Made by a program: the position numbers and the translations under genes
NCBI GenBank assembly: GCA_024138025.1
Contig: JAMXBD010000818.1
Span: 186,001 to 250,000, forward strand
From: Combretum micranthum
Lineage: Eukaryota > Streptophyta > Magnoliopsida > Myrtales > Combretaceae
DNA length: 64,000 nucleotides
Direction: 5' to 3'
Shown: piece after piece, positions 12,371 to 24,140 of the stretch
Layout of the letters: each line of letters starts with the position of its first letter
Numbering within the stretch: the first letter of the stretch is position 1
The notes under the pieces: model-generated
Told to the model about the DNA's origin: nothing
The model's input: only the letters and a program-made list of their open reading frames with translations
Database searches by the model: none

Positions 12371-13680
12371 ATGACTAGGAGCCAATCTAAATTCTTGTTT
12401 CCATTTGATCAAGAACCACATCGTATAAGTCGAAAAAGCAAACAAATAAAAATGAATGACCATGGAGAAGTTCAGGAGGGTATTGAGCAAAATAGGGAGA
12501 ACCAACCTAGAACCATGATTGACTTCTGCAGGCTCAACTTAAAGGGAGCCAATACTAGTATAAACAGACCCAGAGCTGCTGCTAACAACTTTGAGATTAA
12601 GCCCAATATCATCAAGATGGTTCAACAGATGGTCCAATTTGATGGCTTACAAGATGAGGACGTAAACAGCCATCTGCACCAGTTACTAGAAATTTGTGAC
12701 ACATTCAAAATAAATGGTGTGTCTGAGTTTCCATTTTTCCTTAGAGGAAATGCAAAATAATGGTTGAATGGATTACCAAAGAATTTCATCTCCACTTAGC
12801 AGCAAATGGTTGAAAATTTTATAAGAAAATATTTCCCACCTTCTATAACAGCCAAGTTGAGAGCTGACATTGCTTCATTCCACCAGATGGATTCTGAAAC
12901 ATTGTATGAAGCTTTTAAGAGATGGAAGGAGTTGTTGGCAAGATGCTGACACCTTCTATAATGGATTAAACTATGGGACTAGGCAATTGGTTGATGGAGT
13001 TGCTGGAGGAAGCCTGAACCACAAATCCCCTGATGAATGCTTAAACTTGTTTGAAGATATGCTAACAACCATTACTAATGGTCTTCTGTGAGAGCCAAGA
13101 AGAAAAGATCAGGGAAAGTCTTTGAACTTGATGTTGTTTCTAACTTGACTAGTAAGGTTGAGGCTTTAAGCAGAAAAGTAGAACATCTGTCCATGGATAG
13201 AACCCAAGTGAATATGGTTGCTGAATTTCCTAACCAAACCACTGAAGGAATGACCTCTAAGAATTGTGAGTTTGTAAACAATTTTTCTAGTAAAAAAATT
13301 TGATCCTTACATAACATTACAATCCTGGTTGGAGGAACCATCCAAATTTCTGGTGGAGTAACAACAATTTTCAAAATCAATTGAACCCACCCAACTTTTA
13401 GAAACCATCAGTACAAGGGTTAGGAGCTTTTCAAGGAAACAAAAAATCTCTTGAAGATTTAGTTTCCCAGTTCATCAAAGCTTTTGCAAATAAGCAGCAT
13501 GGGATAGATGCCACCTTGAGGAATCATACTATTACCATTCATAACCTAAAGAACCAGCTTGGCCAAATTTTCAAAATTGTTTCAAGAGACCTTCAAGATC
13601 ATTACCTTCGATACTAAACCCAATCCACGCGAGCAAAGCAAGAATGATTGATTTCTGGATGATTATCCTACATCTTTCCT
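12371..13680 (+). pseudogene. Athila gag pseudogene
   Basis: It opens MTRSQSKFLFPF, sharing the MTRS start with the other Athila gag (60828). A recognisable Athila capsid region follows: ANNFEIKPNIIKMVQQ, FDGLQDED, LEICDTFKINGVS, then KYFPPSITAKLRADIASF and ETLYEAFKRWKELLARC. TFYNGLNYGTRQLVDGVAGG is a conserved block. Stops occur at 12758 and 12797. A few codons are missing between RWKELLARC and ADTFYNGL compared with the other copy, and frameshifts follow. The C-terminal NPGWxNHPNFxW-like and KNQLGQIFKIVSR regions are still visible up to about 13600. Gag would form the virus-like particle, but this copy cannot make a full protein. Confidence 0.8.
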
Positions 13681-14565
13681 TTTTGTTTATTTTTTGACAA
13701 AACAATTTTATTTGTTTTAATGGATTGATAGGACAAAAGTGGTCCTAAGACAAAATTTATGTAAATTTTTATGATGAATGCAATGGATGAAATTTTATTA
13801 TATCATGTGTTTTAATGGAATGGTTGATGAATGTGGTTATATAGTACTTGATGGAAATTTTGTGCATGAACAAGTTTCAGCCTCGAAAGTTTTGAGGTGA
13901 ATGATACAAGTTGAGCCATCGCATTTGACGCTTGACAATGTTAAATTTTTTTGGGAATAAAATAATAGAAATTTTGCCCTCGCATTATTTAATTCTTTTC
14001 AAATAAGCCACGATTTTGTTTTAAAGTCGAGTGTCATTTATTCTTTATTTATTTAGTTTTAAATGAACAAAATAACAAGTTTTGTCATTTTCTGGCTTAG
14101 ATCTTAAAAAAATTTTGAAATAAAAAACTGTTCATTCTACACTCGACACAAACACTGTTCTTGCACTTGAAAAAGAAAAGAAAAAAAAATCACTCTTGCA
14201 TTTGAATATTTTTTACTTCAAACAAATCCCAGAAATCTTCCAACATTTCAAAGTCATAACCATATCAGGTATGCTTTTTATTTTCTAATTTTACTGTTAT
14301 GTAGCATGTTTTGTATTTTTAGGGTTTTTTCCAACTTTCTATATGAACTTGATAAAAATGATGAATTGTTGTTTTAAAAGTAGTTTGCTAAGTAACATTA
14401 TTCTGTAAACTTTGAGTAAATAGTTACAAACTTCGTTTTCTTCTTAGATTCATTAAGTTTTGTAGAAACCTTAGTTTTTCTCCGATTATTCGAAATAATA
14501 AGAAATGTGTGTTTTAGTTCTAAGTATGTATGAAATAATGTATGTTATCTCTTTTTGCAAAAACA
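13681..14565 (+). other. Non-coding interval where pol would normally lie
   Basis: About 0.9 kb of AT-rich sequence separates the gag remnant from the third ORF. I see no RT, RNase H or integrase motifs in any frame. In the other Athila of this window the corresponding interval carries several kilobases of pol, so pol has been lost here. Confidence 0.65.
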
Positions 14566-17484
14566 ATGGCACCAAAAAGACAGCCTACACAATTCCAAGT
14601 AATATCCATGATCTTGACAATTTGGCTGCTGATGATAGGGATAGATTTAATTTATTTTATCTCAGAAAAAGATTGTAGAGAATGTTATAGTAAATTGGGG
14701 ATTATTAAGAAATTTTGGCATGGAAGAAGACTTCCTTAAGTATTTTGAAGACGTTGTTTGGAGGAATGTCTTCGACATTAGAAAGAATGTATATGCTGGC
14801 ACTACTTTAGTCTTTATGGCTAGTTTGAAGATGGAAGGGGAAATGCCCAGCTTAAGTAGTTTAGTAAAGTTCTATGCTTTTGGAGAATATAGGGATGTCC
14901 CAATGAGGACATTTATATATGACATGGGGCTATATGAGGATGAAGGATATTTGGAAGAACCAGAATTCGCTACCCTTTGAAATATCTGAAGAAGATTTCA
15001 AGAAATTTTTAAAGGAGGAGATTGAAGGAAGATTTGCTCCTGCAAGGACCATAGGGTCCAAATTTAGGAATAAAAGTGTGCGGATGCTGCACTATATGAT
15101 GATAAAAAGCATTTTCTCTAAGTTGGAAGGAGGGTCAACAGTCTCCAAAGCAAAGCTGCACTCCATTATTAGCATAGTGAGGGGGATTAAGATAAATGTA
15201 GAACTTTTGGTAGCTTGTAGGCTCAAGTATCAAGCCATAGTAAACTGCAAAGGAGTATTCCTTGGTGGCTTGATCATAAGGATTTTAAGGAATTTAAGAA
15301 TGTGGCTGGAGCAGAGGCCAACTGACCTAGTGTGCAAATATAAGGATCTTCAAAAGAAGGCTTTTAGAGAATGGAGACTAGTAAGTGGGTACAACAGTAG
15401 AACCTGGGTTAGACCATGACCCACTAGTTGAGCCCCAGCCTTTACAAGAAACAGCTACAACAACTAAACACTAGGTTTTTGAGTCACATATTCCCCCTCC
15501 ACAAGAAGAACCTCCTCTTACACGCCCTAAAGCTTTTGGATCAGAAGCTACACAACCCTCTTTAGCAAGCTTCCATAGATTGGAGAATGAAGTTATTGAG
15601 ATGAAAGGGAAGCTTGTTGATTTAGAAAAAGAGTACAAAAGAGGGAATGGTCATTCTAAGAAGCATGATGTCCAATATTCTAGATGTAGTCTCAAGGCTA
15701 CTTCCATAACCCACAACATCCAAATCACCTCCTTGACACCCTATCTTGGCAAAGTCACATCCTGATGATAATGATGCCTGACCACCGTCTCCATACACAC
15801 ATACATCACCTATACCATACGTTGAGCCCACATACATAGAGAACCCTGAAACCACAACTCAAATACACTCACCCCCTGTAAATACTAAACCATACACATT
15901 ACTACCAACACATACCGATTACAACAATCGACTAAGTCACCTACTCAAAATATTTCTAAGGACTATGAAGCATTGTTCAACCCCAACCCATTCTTTAACC
16001 CCAACCACTAATAATGGAGCATGTGCAAAGCTCCAATTGTATATACATTAAAAAGGAAGAAGAGAACACAGTAGCCAGCAATAAAGAGAAGGAAAATTAT
16101 CCTTCCAATAGATTCCAAGTTGGATAAAGGTCCAACACGACTAGCTCTATCAGATAGTGAATATAACTTGAACCTATTGAGTGACTTAGTCTAAAAGGTT
16201 GTACAAGATGCTGGTTTAAAAGAGCGAATGGCAGCAGATGATAGACCTACTAATAAAGAATCCAATGAAGCTACCATAGTAAGTACAGAAATCATAGAGG
16301 AAGTAACACTCCCACAAGAAACAACCATAGAGCCAGTTTTAGTAGATGCTCTAGTTGTTTCAACTGCTACACCTCTTTAACAAGCACCTCCCAGGTGTGT
16401 GATTCTGGAGATAGTAGAAAAGATGGATGCTAAAGAAGATAAGAAGAGGTAGATAAAGCATGACAAGACAGGATTCATGCATTGGAGTAGTGGTAGCAAG
16501 AGTACAAAGAGAGAGAGATTCAAAGGTTGTTGGAGGATGAAAGATGGTCTAATAGAATCCCTGAGGAACATACTCCAATATGGGAAAGACTTGAAACTTT
16601 CTATCCTCTAAGCCTTCAAATAGATGAAGCCACAGACCATGAAGAAGGGAACATTCGATCTGCAACCCTTGTGACTCATGATGCTTCATAACAGCAGTAG
16701 CAACTCCCTCTTGATGCTTACGATAAGGAGGATTCCCTCACAATAACCCAGTTGTTGGAGGCTACAAGGGGGGAGAAGAAGAGAAAGATAAGGTAGGAAC
16801 ATAAAAAAAGGATTTCTGAATCCCATAAGAAATCACAGGAGCAAACAAGGAGAATCTATCAAATAAAACCCTTTGTTACTGGGATTGAAGTTGGGAGGTT
16901 AACAAAAGCCATGGAGGCTACAAAGAAGAAGAGAGTAGAAACCCCACTTCAACATCCACCAAAAACCAATAAATGAATCATCTCAGCCAGAAATTATTGA
17001 AGCCCTTCAAGGAATTAAAGAAATGGCTAAGGATGATGAGGATCTCTATGATGATAGCATCCTCTACAGTGATGATGAAGAAGAGAGGAGGAGAGAAGAG
17101 GAAGCCAAGCAACAAAGATTGGCTTAGCTAGAGAGTGATACTGCCTATGCCCAAAAACCACAAGAAGAACTAGATAGAGAAGAAAGGGTAGCACAAAAGA
17201 ATAAAGAACTTAGTCCTCGAGATCCTACCAGTGAAGCCCTTAGAAGTCAAGCTAGTAGAGGTAGAGAAAAGGCTAATGAAAGGGGCAGAGGAAGGTTTGT
17301 TGATAGAGGAAGAGGAAGAGGAAGAACTCATCAAAGAAGTAGAGGTAGAAACAATAACAAGGGTGGAAGACAAGGAAGAAGGGGAAAGAGTAGAGACCCT
17401 TATGAGGACTATCCTAGGCCAAGAAGAGGAATAGGGAATGAATTTAGCAGAAGCTTCAAATATTGGCTGGCCATAGACTACTAG
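14566..17484 (+). pseudogene. Third ORF of the Athila derivative, with arginine/glycine-rich tail
   Basis: It starts MAPKRQPTQ at 14566. The N-terminal domain (14720-15419) contains MEEDFLKYFEDVVWRNVFDI and an ASLKM...FYAFGEY...MGLYEDEG series. This aligns with the third ORF of the other Athila (GIEDRVRQTI...W..LFEI...FLSTLEI), so both belong to the same plant-specific family found downstream of Athila pol (the env-like position). A later RMLHYMMIKSIFSK block resembles the 'putative plant transposon protein' domain. The middle is charged and probably coiled-coil (ENEVIEMKGKLVDLEKEY), with several stops. From about 16981 one frame runs to the stop at 17482-17484 with a single TAG. It has an acidic stretch (DDEDLYDDSILYSDDEEE) and then RGRGRFVDRGRGRGR-type repeats. 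I see no clear signal peptide or fusion-protein features. Confidence 0.65.
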
Positions 17485-18875
17485 AAGTCCTTTGATGTTT
17501 TAGACTTAGGAATTATATTTATTTTTTTTATATCCTTGTGACTTTTCAAATTCTTTCTCAATTTTTTTTTATGTTTATTTTCTGTTTTTTTATAAATTGC
17601 TTTTTGTCCATAAATCTATTGAGGCTCTAATCGAGCCTCGATAATAACATGTGTTTCTTCCAAGTTCTTTGTGAATTACAGACTTAGCAAGTCTCGACAA
17701 ACCAAGTTGACCCTCGAGCTTACACAAGAGAGGAGTCTTCTTAACTTCTCAAGTTCTTTCTAATTGTGTTTTGATAGAATTAAATCCCTTAATTGTTCAT
17801 ATAAATGAAAACATTGTGGATAATGTTTAACTTAAGTGTTGGGGAGGTTTAAACAAGATAAATGGGTCCAATAACTTAATAAATTGCATGAATAGAGTAT
17901 ATACTGATATAGATCAAGTTTCCCATGCAAATTCTTAAGAATTCAATGAAATGGTTAAAATTTGACAATTTTTTTTCACAAAATCACTTAGTTAAATGAA
18001 TTATGAAACAGTCATGAAACTGAACAATTTTTACTTTGTTTAAATTAATTGACATTATCCATGTGAAGTAGTTTTACTCATTATTTAGTTTTGAATGTTA
18101 GAGCTAGAATTAGCTAAAGGTCCTTAGTAAGGCTACTCAATCTTCTTATAAAAGCTTAAATGATTAGTATGTTTCCCAAATTAGCCATTTTGAGAGCCAT
18201 TTTAATTTATGGTGAATGATCAAATGATAATCATAACTTGATTATTTCTCCTTGCGCATACAAACTAAAAAAAAAAAATTAAAATGAAACCTGTGCTTAA
18301 AATTGGAATGGGCTTGGGTTGGTCTCTCAGAAGAGCAACTTCTTGTCCCCTCTTTTAATTTCAAACGCCATAAAAAAGTGAAAAGATGCGGGCAATACCC
18401 TGTCCAGAGGTAAAAAAAGATGCAGGCAACACCCTGTCCCTCTGAAGCTTTAAATAATAAATAAAATTAACAAATAGAAAGCACAAACAAGGAAAAAGAT
18501 TAAAGGGATGATCTGATGAACATGTATTCACTTTAGATTACTTTGCTTAGAGAAATGATTAATAGATTACATACTATTATATATAAGGAGATAAAAGATG
18601 ATTGAGTTCCTTCTTACTCTGATTGATTTTTTGAATAATTTTTGCTTAAATTCTTCATTAAATAATGGCAGTAAAAGTTAATTTACTTAGATAAGCCAAT
18701 TGACTTTTGCAAAAGTAAATTTATTTAAGTCAATAAAGATAATTAATTTTTTAGAATGTTGAGATGATTTGCACCAGAAATATTTAAGTCAATTAAACCA
18801 TTCATGATTTGTTTTCTTAAATAAGCCTTGTGATCTTTAATTGGTTTTATTTGCTTGAGGACAAGCAAAGGCTTA
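17485..18875 (+). other. 3' non-coding region of the Athila derivative
   Basis: No gene is seen. It holds CCTCGA words like those of the LTR (about 17630-17720) and a doubled hairpin-forming motif at 18386-18440 (GATGCGGGCAATACCCTG, then GATGCAGGCAACACCCTG). The sequence TTGCTTGAGGACAAGCAAAG lies just before the polypurine tract. Confidence 0.6.
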
Positions 18876-18889
18876 AGTATGGGGAAATT
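18876..18889 (+). promoter_or_regulatory. Polypurine tract of the Athila derivative
   Basis: The sequence AGTATGGGGAAATT sits directly before the 3' LTR start TGATAAG. The other Athila has AAGTGTGGGGAAGTT in the same place on its own strand. Confidence 0.8.
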
Positions 18890-20032
18890 TGATAAGTCAT
18901 TTTTACTCTATATTTTTATAAGATTTTGAGCTTAATTTGCTAATAATTTATGATAAAATCTTGCAAAAATTATGTTTTTGATAAATAATATTGTTTCAAA
19001 ACTCTTAAAATCAAATAAGGAAGTAATCAAGTGTTTTAATGCAGATTTGGAGCAAAAACAACAATCAAAGTAAAAAATTCAAAAGTCGAGCCTTGAAAAG
19101 ACACAACTGAAGCCAAACAAAGAAAGAAGACAATGAAAATTGGACTATCGAGCCTCAATTGCCAGCCCTCGACATGACTCTCGACTTTAGTCGAAGCGAT
19201 CGAGCATCATTATGAAGAAAACACATTGTTGAGCCTCAAAACTCAACCCTCGATAATAGTGTTGATAGATCAATTCTTCATCAGAATTACTTCGAGCCTC
19301 AACAATTTAACCATTGATTCTCTCAAATTTACCCTTGATGGAGCAACGGATAAAGACGCACAGTTTACTTAAGAATTTTCTGAAGTCGAGCCCGATCTTG
19401 CTTAAATACAAGCCTCGACCAATAAAGCATGCAACCCTCAATGAGTTTTTTTCACAGGTCATTTGCGTGCGTGAATAGTTATCAAATTATGTTAGAAAGA
19501 ATCTGCTGAATCTTCCACGTGTCAAATAAAGATGGTTATGCTTTTTGTGCTTAGTAGTCTATAAATAAACATGCAAGCGTGCATTGTAAAGGATGTACCA
19601 ATAGTATAAATCAGTATTAACGTAGAGTAGACTTCTTAAGGATATTTGGGTAAAAGAATTTCCATTTCTTTTTACTTGAGAATTTCTTCTGTCTTCTAGG
19701 TAAAATCAATTTAACCCAATGTTTGTGATTTCTATGAATTTCTGAGCAATTAATTGATTAATCTTTCGAATTTGTTTTATTTCTTCTAATTTGTGCTTAT
19801 TCTGATAAATCCATAAAAAATAAACTCCTACAGCTTAGCGATTATGAATCCAATTCCTAATTTAGTCTGATATCAAATGCACTTTCATGTAAATTTGATT
19901 AATTGTTTATAATTAGTAACTTGAATTTAACTTGTGGTTTTTAAAGGAATAGTGCATTCTTTTAGATCCATGATTGATTTCAATTGAATAGATATATGGT
20001 TGCTAATGGAGTCGATCATAATTACCTCTTTT
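18890..20032 (+). repeat. Truncated 3' LTR of the Athila derivative
   Basis: It aligns with 10150-11321 up to GGTTGCTAATGGAGTCGATC and AATTACCTCTT, then ends abruptly. The last ~600 bp found in the 5' LTR are missing. A poly-T run follows at 20069-20084, inside the resumed Tat sequence. Confidence 0.8.
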
Positions 20033-21373
20033 AACCTTTACTAGATCTTCCCAATTCAGAGTGATTTTTTTTTTTTTTTTTGCAAGCTTCTTTTAACTTC
20101 ATCACCTTCGTCTTTTTACAAACGAGGTCTCCGAGGAGAAATGCTTTGTGTTTAACCTTCTTATCATAATATGGAACTACTCTCTATTGGTATGCAACAA
20201 TCCTCTTACTCATTGTATCTCGGGTCTCCTCTATGGCATCGAGTTTAACTTGGAGTCTAAGCTCGTTGACCAACTTGTTGTAAGATTGTACTCGGATGTT
20301 GTGTGCTTCTAATTTAATAGGCAAAATGGCCTTAGTGCCGAAAGTAAGGTAGAAAGGGGGTTTCATTGGTAGAGGTGCATGGTGTAGTGCGATATCCCTA
20401 CAAAATACTGGGCAACTCATCAGTCCATTTGCCACCTTATCGATCTACTTATGCCTTAAGACTCTGCATGATGGTCTTATTGATGGCTTTGGCTTGGCCA
20501 TTAGCCTAGGAATGTGCAATAGAGGTGTAGCGTGGGATAATGTTGTATTCAGTGCAAAAATCATTAATCCTTTTGGAACTGAATTGCCTTCCATTGTCCA
20601 TTATTAAGGAGTGTAGAACTTTGAACCTGGTGATGATATTGGTCTAGATGAAGCATTGAACATTTGTTTTCGTAACTTTTTCTACTACCTTTGCCTCTAC
20701 CCATTTTGTAAAGTAATTGCATCCTACTATTATGAACTTTCTTTGTCCTATGGATAGGGGAAAGGTCCTAGTATGTCCAATCCTCACATGGTGAATGGCC
20801 ATAGGCTAATGAGGTACAGTAGGTCGGTACTTGAGGTATGGTTGATGGGGTGGTCTTTTGGTAGCGTTCACATCATCGCATGAATTCTTTCACATCAGTC
20901 CTCATTTTCGGCTAGAAATAGCCAGCTCGTACAATTCCGGTATGCAATGACTGGGCTTTGACATGATTGCTATACTCACTAGCATGGAGCTCTTCTAGGA
21001 CTCACTGTCTATCTTGTAATGGTAAACATCGGAGAAGGGGAAAGATGAAACCCTTTTTGTACAGGATTTCATTGATAAGGATATAATTGGCTGCTTTGTA
21101 CGTTAACCTTTTGGCTTCTATTTTATTGGAGGGAAGAGTGTCGTCCCGGAGATACTTCTCTATCAGCCTTATCCAGGTCGGGGATAGGGTTTCTCTTTGT
21201 AAGTCTAACACCGTGTAGACTTTCATTACTGTAGATTTTTGGAGCAGGAACTTGATGAATATTGGCCCTTCAATCTTTCCTAGATCAGGGGTTATCATGT
21301 AGGCGAGTTTTGAAATTTTGTCAACTTTGACATTATCGGTCCTTAGCATTTTGATTATATCCCACAAGGGCAA
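20033..21373 (-). pseudogene. Tat integrase pseudogene
   Basis: From right to left on the minus strand, 21373-21002 reads the linker from RNase H to integrase (ISKLAYMITPDLG, PTWIRLIEKYLRDDTLPSNK, YKAANYILINEILYKKGF), a conserved Tat signature. The core follows with stops and shifts. The 20435-20184 part (TFGTKAILPIKLEAHNIRV, ETRDTMSKRIVAYQ) matches the region after the catalytic core. The frame can be followed with LNWED at about 20045, the equivalent of the family's GPNWEGPY motif, right up to the Athila junction. Integrase would join element DNA to the chromosome, but this copy is non-functional. Confidence 0.75.
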
Positions 21374-22750
21374 GTCTCACGTAGGAGATAGAAATGCCTT
21401 TTGGTATCCTATCATCTCTTCATTTTTGGCTTCATAATGCCTTTGATTTATTGAACTATGAGTTGGGAGTTAGAGAAGATTTTGAAGTCCATTGCTTCTA
21501 CCCTTATGTTTGTGGTGAGCCTAAGACCGACGAATAAGGCCTAACATTCTACTTCATTGTTGCTTGCATGGAACCCAAATCTCAGGGCGTAATTGATATT
21601 GACTCTGTAGGGTCCTTTTAAGACTAGACTCGAACTGCTTCCTCCCTATGTTGAGGAATCGTTGACATGAAGGGTCTAAGTAGGTTTTTCCAATGTTGTC
21701 AGAACCGGACCGGGGTTTGACCCGGGCAGGCTAGGGGGTTAGGGGTCGAGGGGTCGGACCGGGTTCAACCGGGGGTCGAACCGGGGTCACGAAAAAATAA
21801 AAATATAAGGGATAATTTAATTATAAAAGATCAATATGTGTGTAATCACTCAATTAAATCTATATTTGGATAAAATTCATTAATTAATTATTAAATTAAT
21901 ATGATTTAATGATTATATTTTATAAATTTATAATAAAGTATGAATAAATATTTAAATTTATAATTTTTTATTTTATATTTTTTGGATCCGGGTCAACCGG
22001 TCCGGGTCGACCGAGTCGACCGGTTCAACTGGCCCGGGTCGACCGGTTCGACCGCCCGGGTCGACCGGTTCAACCCGGGTCTCGCCGGTTCGTTGCAAAA
22101 ACGAATTTTAGGCGAGACTCGGCCCGGCATTGGTACCGGTTCCGGTCGAACCGGGTCGAACCGGCCGGTCCGGGCCGGTTTTGACTACCATGGGTTTTTC
22201 TTTGTTCTCTAGCTTAGAAGGGGTGGGTGAGGGGGTGGGTAGGGGGTAATATATTCGACTATGAACTCCACAAAGACTTGCGCTTTGATGGCATCTCGAG
22301 GTTGATACTGTACATCGTAGGTGCTAAGTTCAATAACATACTTCATGATTCTTTCAAAGACATTTGGCTTTTGGAGGATCGTCCTTATTGGTACGTTAAT
22401 GAGGATGACGACTTGGTACGCCTGAAAATATAGGCACAAGCAACGTGCAAATATCACAACTCTTAAGGTAAACTTCTTTACTTTCATGTATCTCATCTTT
22501 GGACCTTAGAGGATGTGGTTAATGTAGTATATTGGCTAGTGTTGCTTTCATTTGACTCGTGTCAACACGGATAGCAGAGCTCGATCACTTACCATAAGGT
22601 AAAGGTACAAGGTCTCATTTGCAATTATAGTCTTAAGTGTAGGCGGTGTAGTCAAGTATTGTTTTTGCTCGTCAAAGGCCTACTAGGATTTTTCTGTCTA
22701 CTCAAACTTGTTTGGTTTTTTAGGGATGTTGAAAAATTTTGAGCATCAAT
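21374..22750 (-). pseudogene. Tat RNase H pseudogene, split by a MITE
   Basis: Right of the MITE, 22496-22209 reads QAYQVVILINVPIRTILQKP, then MKYVIELSTYDVQYQPRDAI and KAQVFVEFIVE. This matches the end of the RT-linked RNase H and the tether region of Tat pol (HPIVVLTDQPLRxILxKP, WAIELGEFDIxYxPRxAIKAQ-like). Left of the MITE, a frame resumes with LHVNDSS and ALRFGFHASNNEVE, the archaeal-type RNase H second domain. The 0.5-kb element at 21691-22192 therefore inserted between the two parts. Stops are present throughout. Confidence 0.7.
21691..22192. mobile_element. hAT-like MITE with GC-rich arms
   Basis: The left terminus reads CAATGTTGTCAGAACCGG and the reverse complement of the right terminus reads CATGGTAGTCAAAACCGG. 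Both are flanked by the 8-bp direct repeat GGTTTTTC (21683-21690 and 22193-22200). The arms are packed with CCGG, GGTCGACC and GGGTCGAACC words, and the ~170-bp core is AT-rich. CA...TG ends and an 8-bp duplication suit a hAT-derived MITE. A 9-bp duplication with one mismatch (Mutator-like) is an alternative. It interrupts the Tat RNase H region. Open frames inside it are products of the repeated words. Confidence 0.75.
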
Positions 22751-23560
22751 CCGTGCTTCTAGGGAGAAATATGCTTAGCACGGTTATCTTGCCTATAAGC
22801 TGTTGAAATTCTTTTATTGATTTAGGTAGGTTTATTGTTAGGATTGCTTTGATCTTGTTGGGGTTTCCTTCAATTCTTCTTTAGGATACAATATAACCCA
22901 AAGTTTTTCCCATCGAGGCTCCAAAGGTACCTTTTTGTGGGTTCAGCTTCAAATTGTAAAAACAAAGTTGGTCAGAGGCTTCCTAAATGTCATGTAGGTG
23001 ATCCTTAGCTTATTTACTTTTTATAAACATGTCGTTAATGTAAACTTCCATGTTTATACCTATTTAGGATTTGAACACCTTGGTGACCAACCTCTAAAAT
23101 GTGGCACCAGCATTTTTTTCGCTAAACAACATCATTTTGTAGCAATACCTGCCAAATGATGTAACAAATGAGGTATGGACCTCATCTATGTCCTTCATTT
23201 TTATCTGGTTGTAACTAGAGAAGGCATCCATGAAACTCAGCAATTTGTGCCTCGAATTGTTGTCAACGAGCTAGTCGATTCGTGGTAGAGGGAAACAATC
23301 TTTTGGGCATGCTTTGTTGACGTCTATATAATCCACACACATCCACCACTTCTTGTTAGATTTCTTCACCAAGATTACATTGGCTAACCATTTAGGGTAT
23401 TTTTCTTCCTTGATCACCCCAACTTGAAGTCTACCTCGATGAAGGCTTGTCTTTTTTAGGGTAAAGTGTCGAATCTTCTGATGTACTGGCTTCTGGGTCT
23501 TGTTGATATTTAGCTAATGTGTGAATACGTTTGGGCTTATGCTTATCATGTCAATGGGTG
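22751..23560 (-). pseudogene. Tat reverse transcriptase pseudogene
   Basis: A minus-strand frame reads SYNQIKMKDIDEVHTSFVT, then NAGATF and RLVTKVFKS, followed by MEVYINDMFIKSK near 23026-23055 and LCFYNLKLNPQKGTFG. This is the palm and following region of Tat RT. The active-site YVDD has become YIND, and stops replace several residues (for example between NAGATF and RLVTK), so the enzyme is dead. The substitutions are mostly G-to-A or C-to-T, as expected from deamination. Confidence 0.75.
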
Positions 23561-23699
23561 ATAAGGTAAAGTCATCCTTGTTTACCTACAATAAGATGAT
23601 TAAGTCTTCTTTAAGGTTGGGAGGAAAGGCTTTTTCCACTTTGATTGTGTAATCGAGGTTATCATCTAAGGTAATTTCTTCCCTGAGATCAGTTGGTTC

Positions 23700-24140
23700 A
23701 CCCTGTTATAGCTTGATTATGTGTCGATCGTGCATACACGATCTCCTTTTAGCGCTCTGATGTATAGTTGTCGGAATTGTTTCTGGTCTCCTCGACATAT
23801 GCCTATCCCTGCTAGATTAGGGAGCTTAGCCATGAGATAAAGCTGGTAGACGATCATGGAAAATCCGGATTGGCTATCTCTTCCTAATATGGTGCTATAT
23901 GAGGACCAACATTCAACCACAAGGAAATCTATTTGGTGCTCAACATTGCATGGCTCTTCTTCGAGCTCGAGAAGCAAAATGATAATGCCCCAAGATCTGA
24001 CGAGTCGATTATCGAAACCATACAACTCATGGTCATATGGTCTTAGCCTTGGTTTTAGTTCATGCTTCATTTACTCATAAGCCTAATTGAAGAGGATATT
24101 GGTGATGCTCTCGGTATCAATCAGTACCCACTTAGCCTCC
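23700..24140 (-). pseudogene. Tat protease pseudogene
   Basis: The minus strand near 24090-24140 reads WVLIDTESITNILF, equivalent to the retropepsin active site VDTGSSADILF. The catalytic DTG has become DTE. Downstream (24070-23717) YDHELYGFDNR, STILGRDSQSGF and IVYQLYLMAKLP correspond to the flap and ILGRxxLNxxxAVVSTYHLxxKFP region. The GVGxxRGDQ motif survives as GIGICRGDQ. Confidence 0.7.

Larger units (their letters stand above)
10150..20032 (+). mobile_element. Athila derivative lacking pol, 3' LTR truncated
   Basis: The left LTR (10150-11923) and right LTR (18890-20032) share their starts (TGATAAGTCATTTTTACT). Between them lie an Athila-type primer site, a broken gag, about 0.9 kb of non-coding DNA, a long third ORF and a polypurine tract. 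Protease, RT, RNase H and integrase are absent, so the element would depend on a partner for mobility. The right LTR stops at 20032, about 600 bp short of its partner, and Tat integrase sequence resumes at once. No target duplication can therefore be tested. The LTRs are clearly diverged, so the insertion is old. Confidence 0.8.

Noticed and set aside
21982..22212. Open frame rich in VDRVDRF and GSTGST
   Set aside because: It reads the repeated GGTCGACCGG words of the hAT-like MITE, so it is a compositional artefact.
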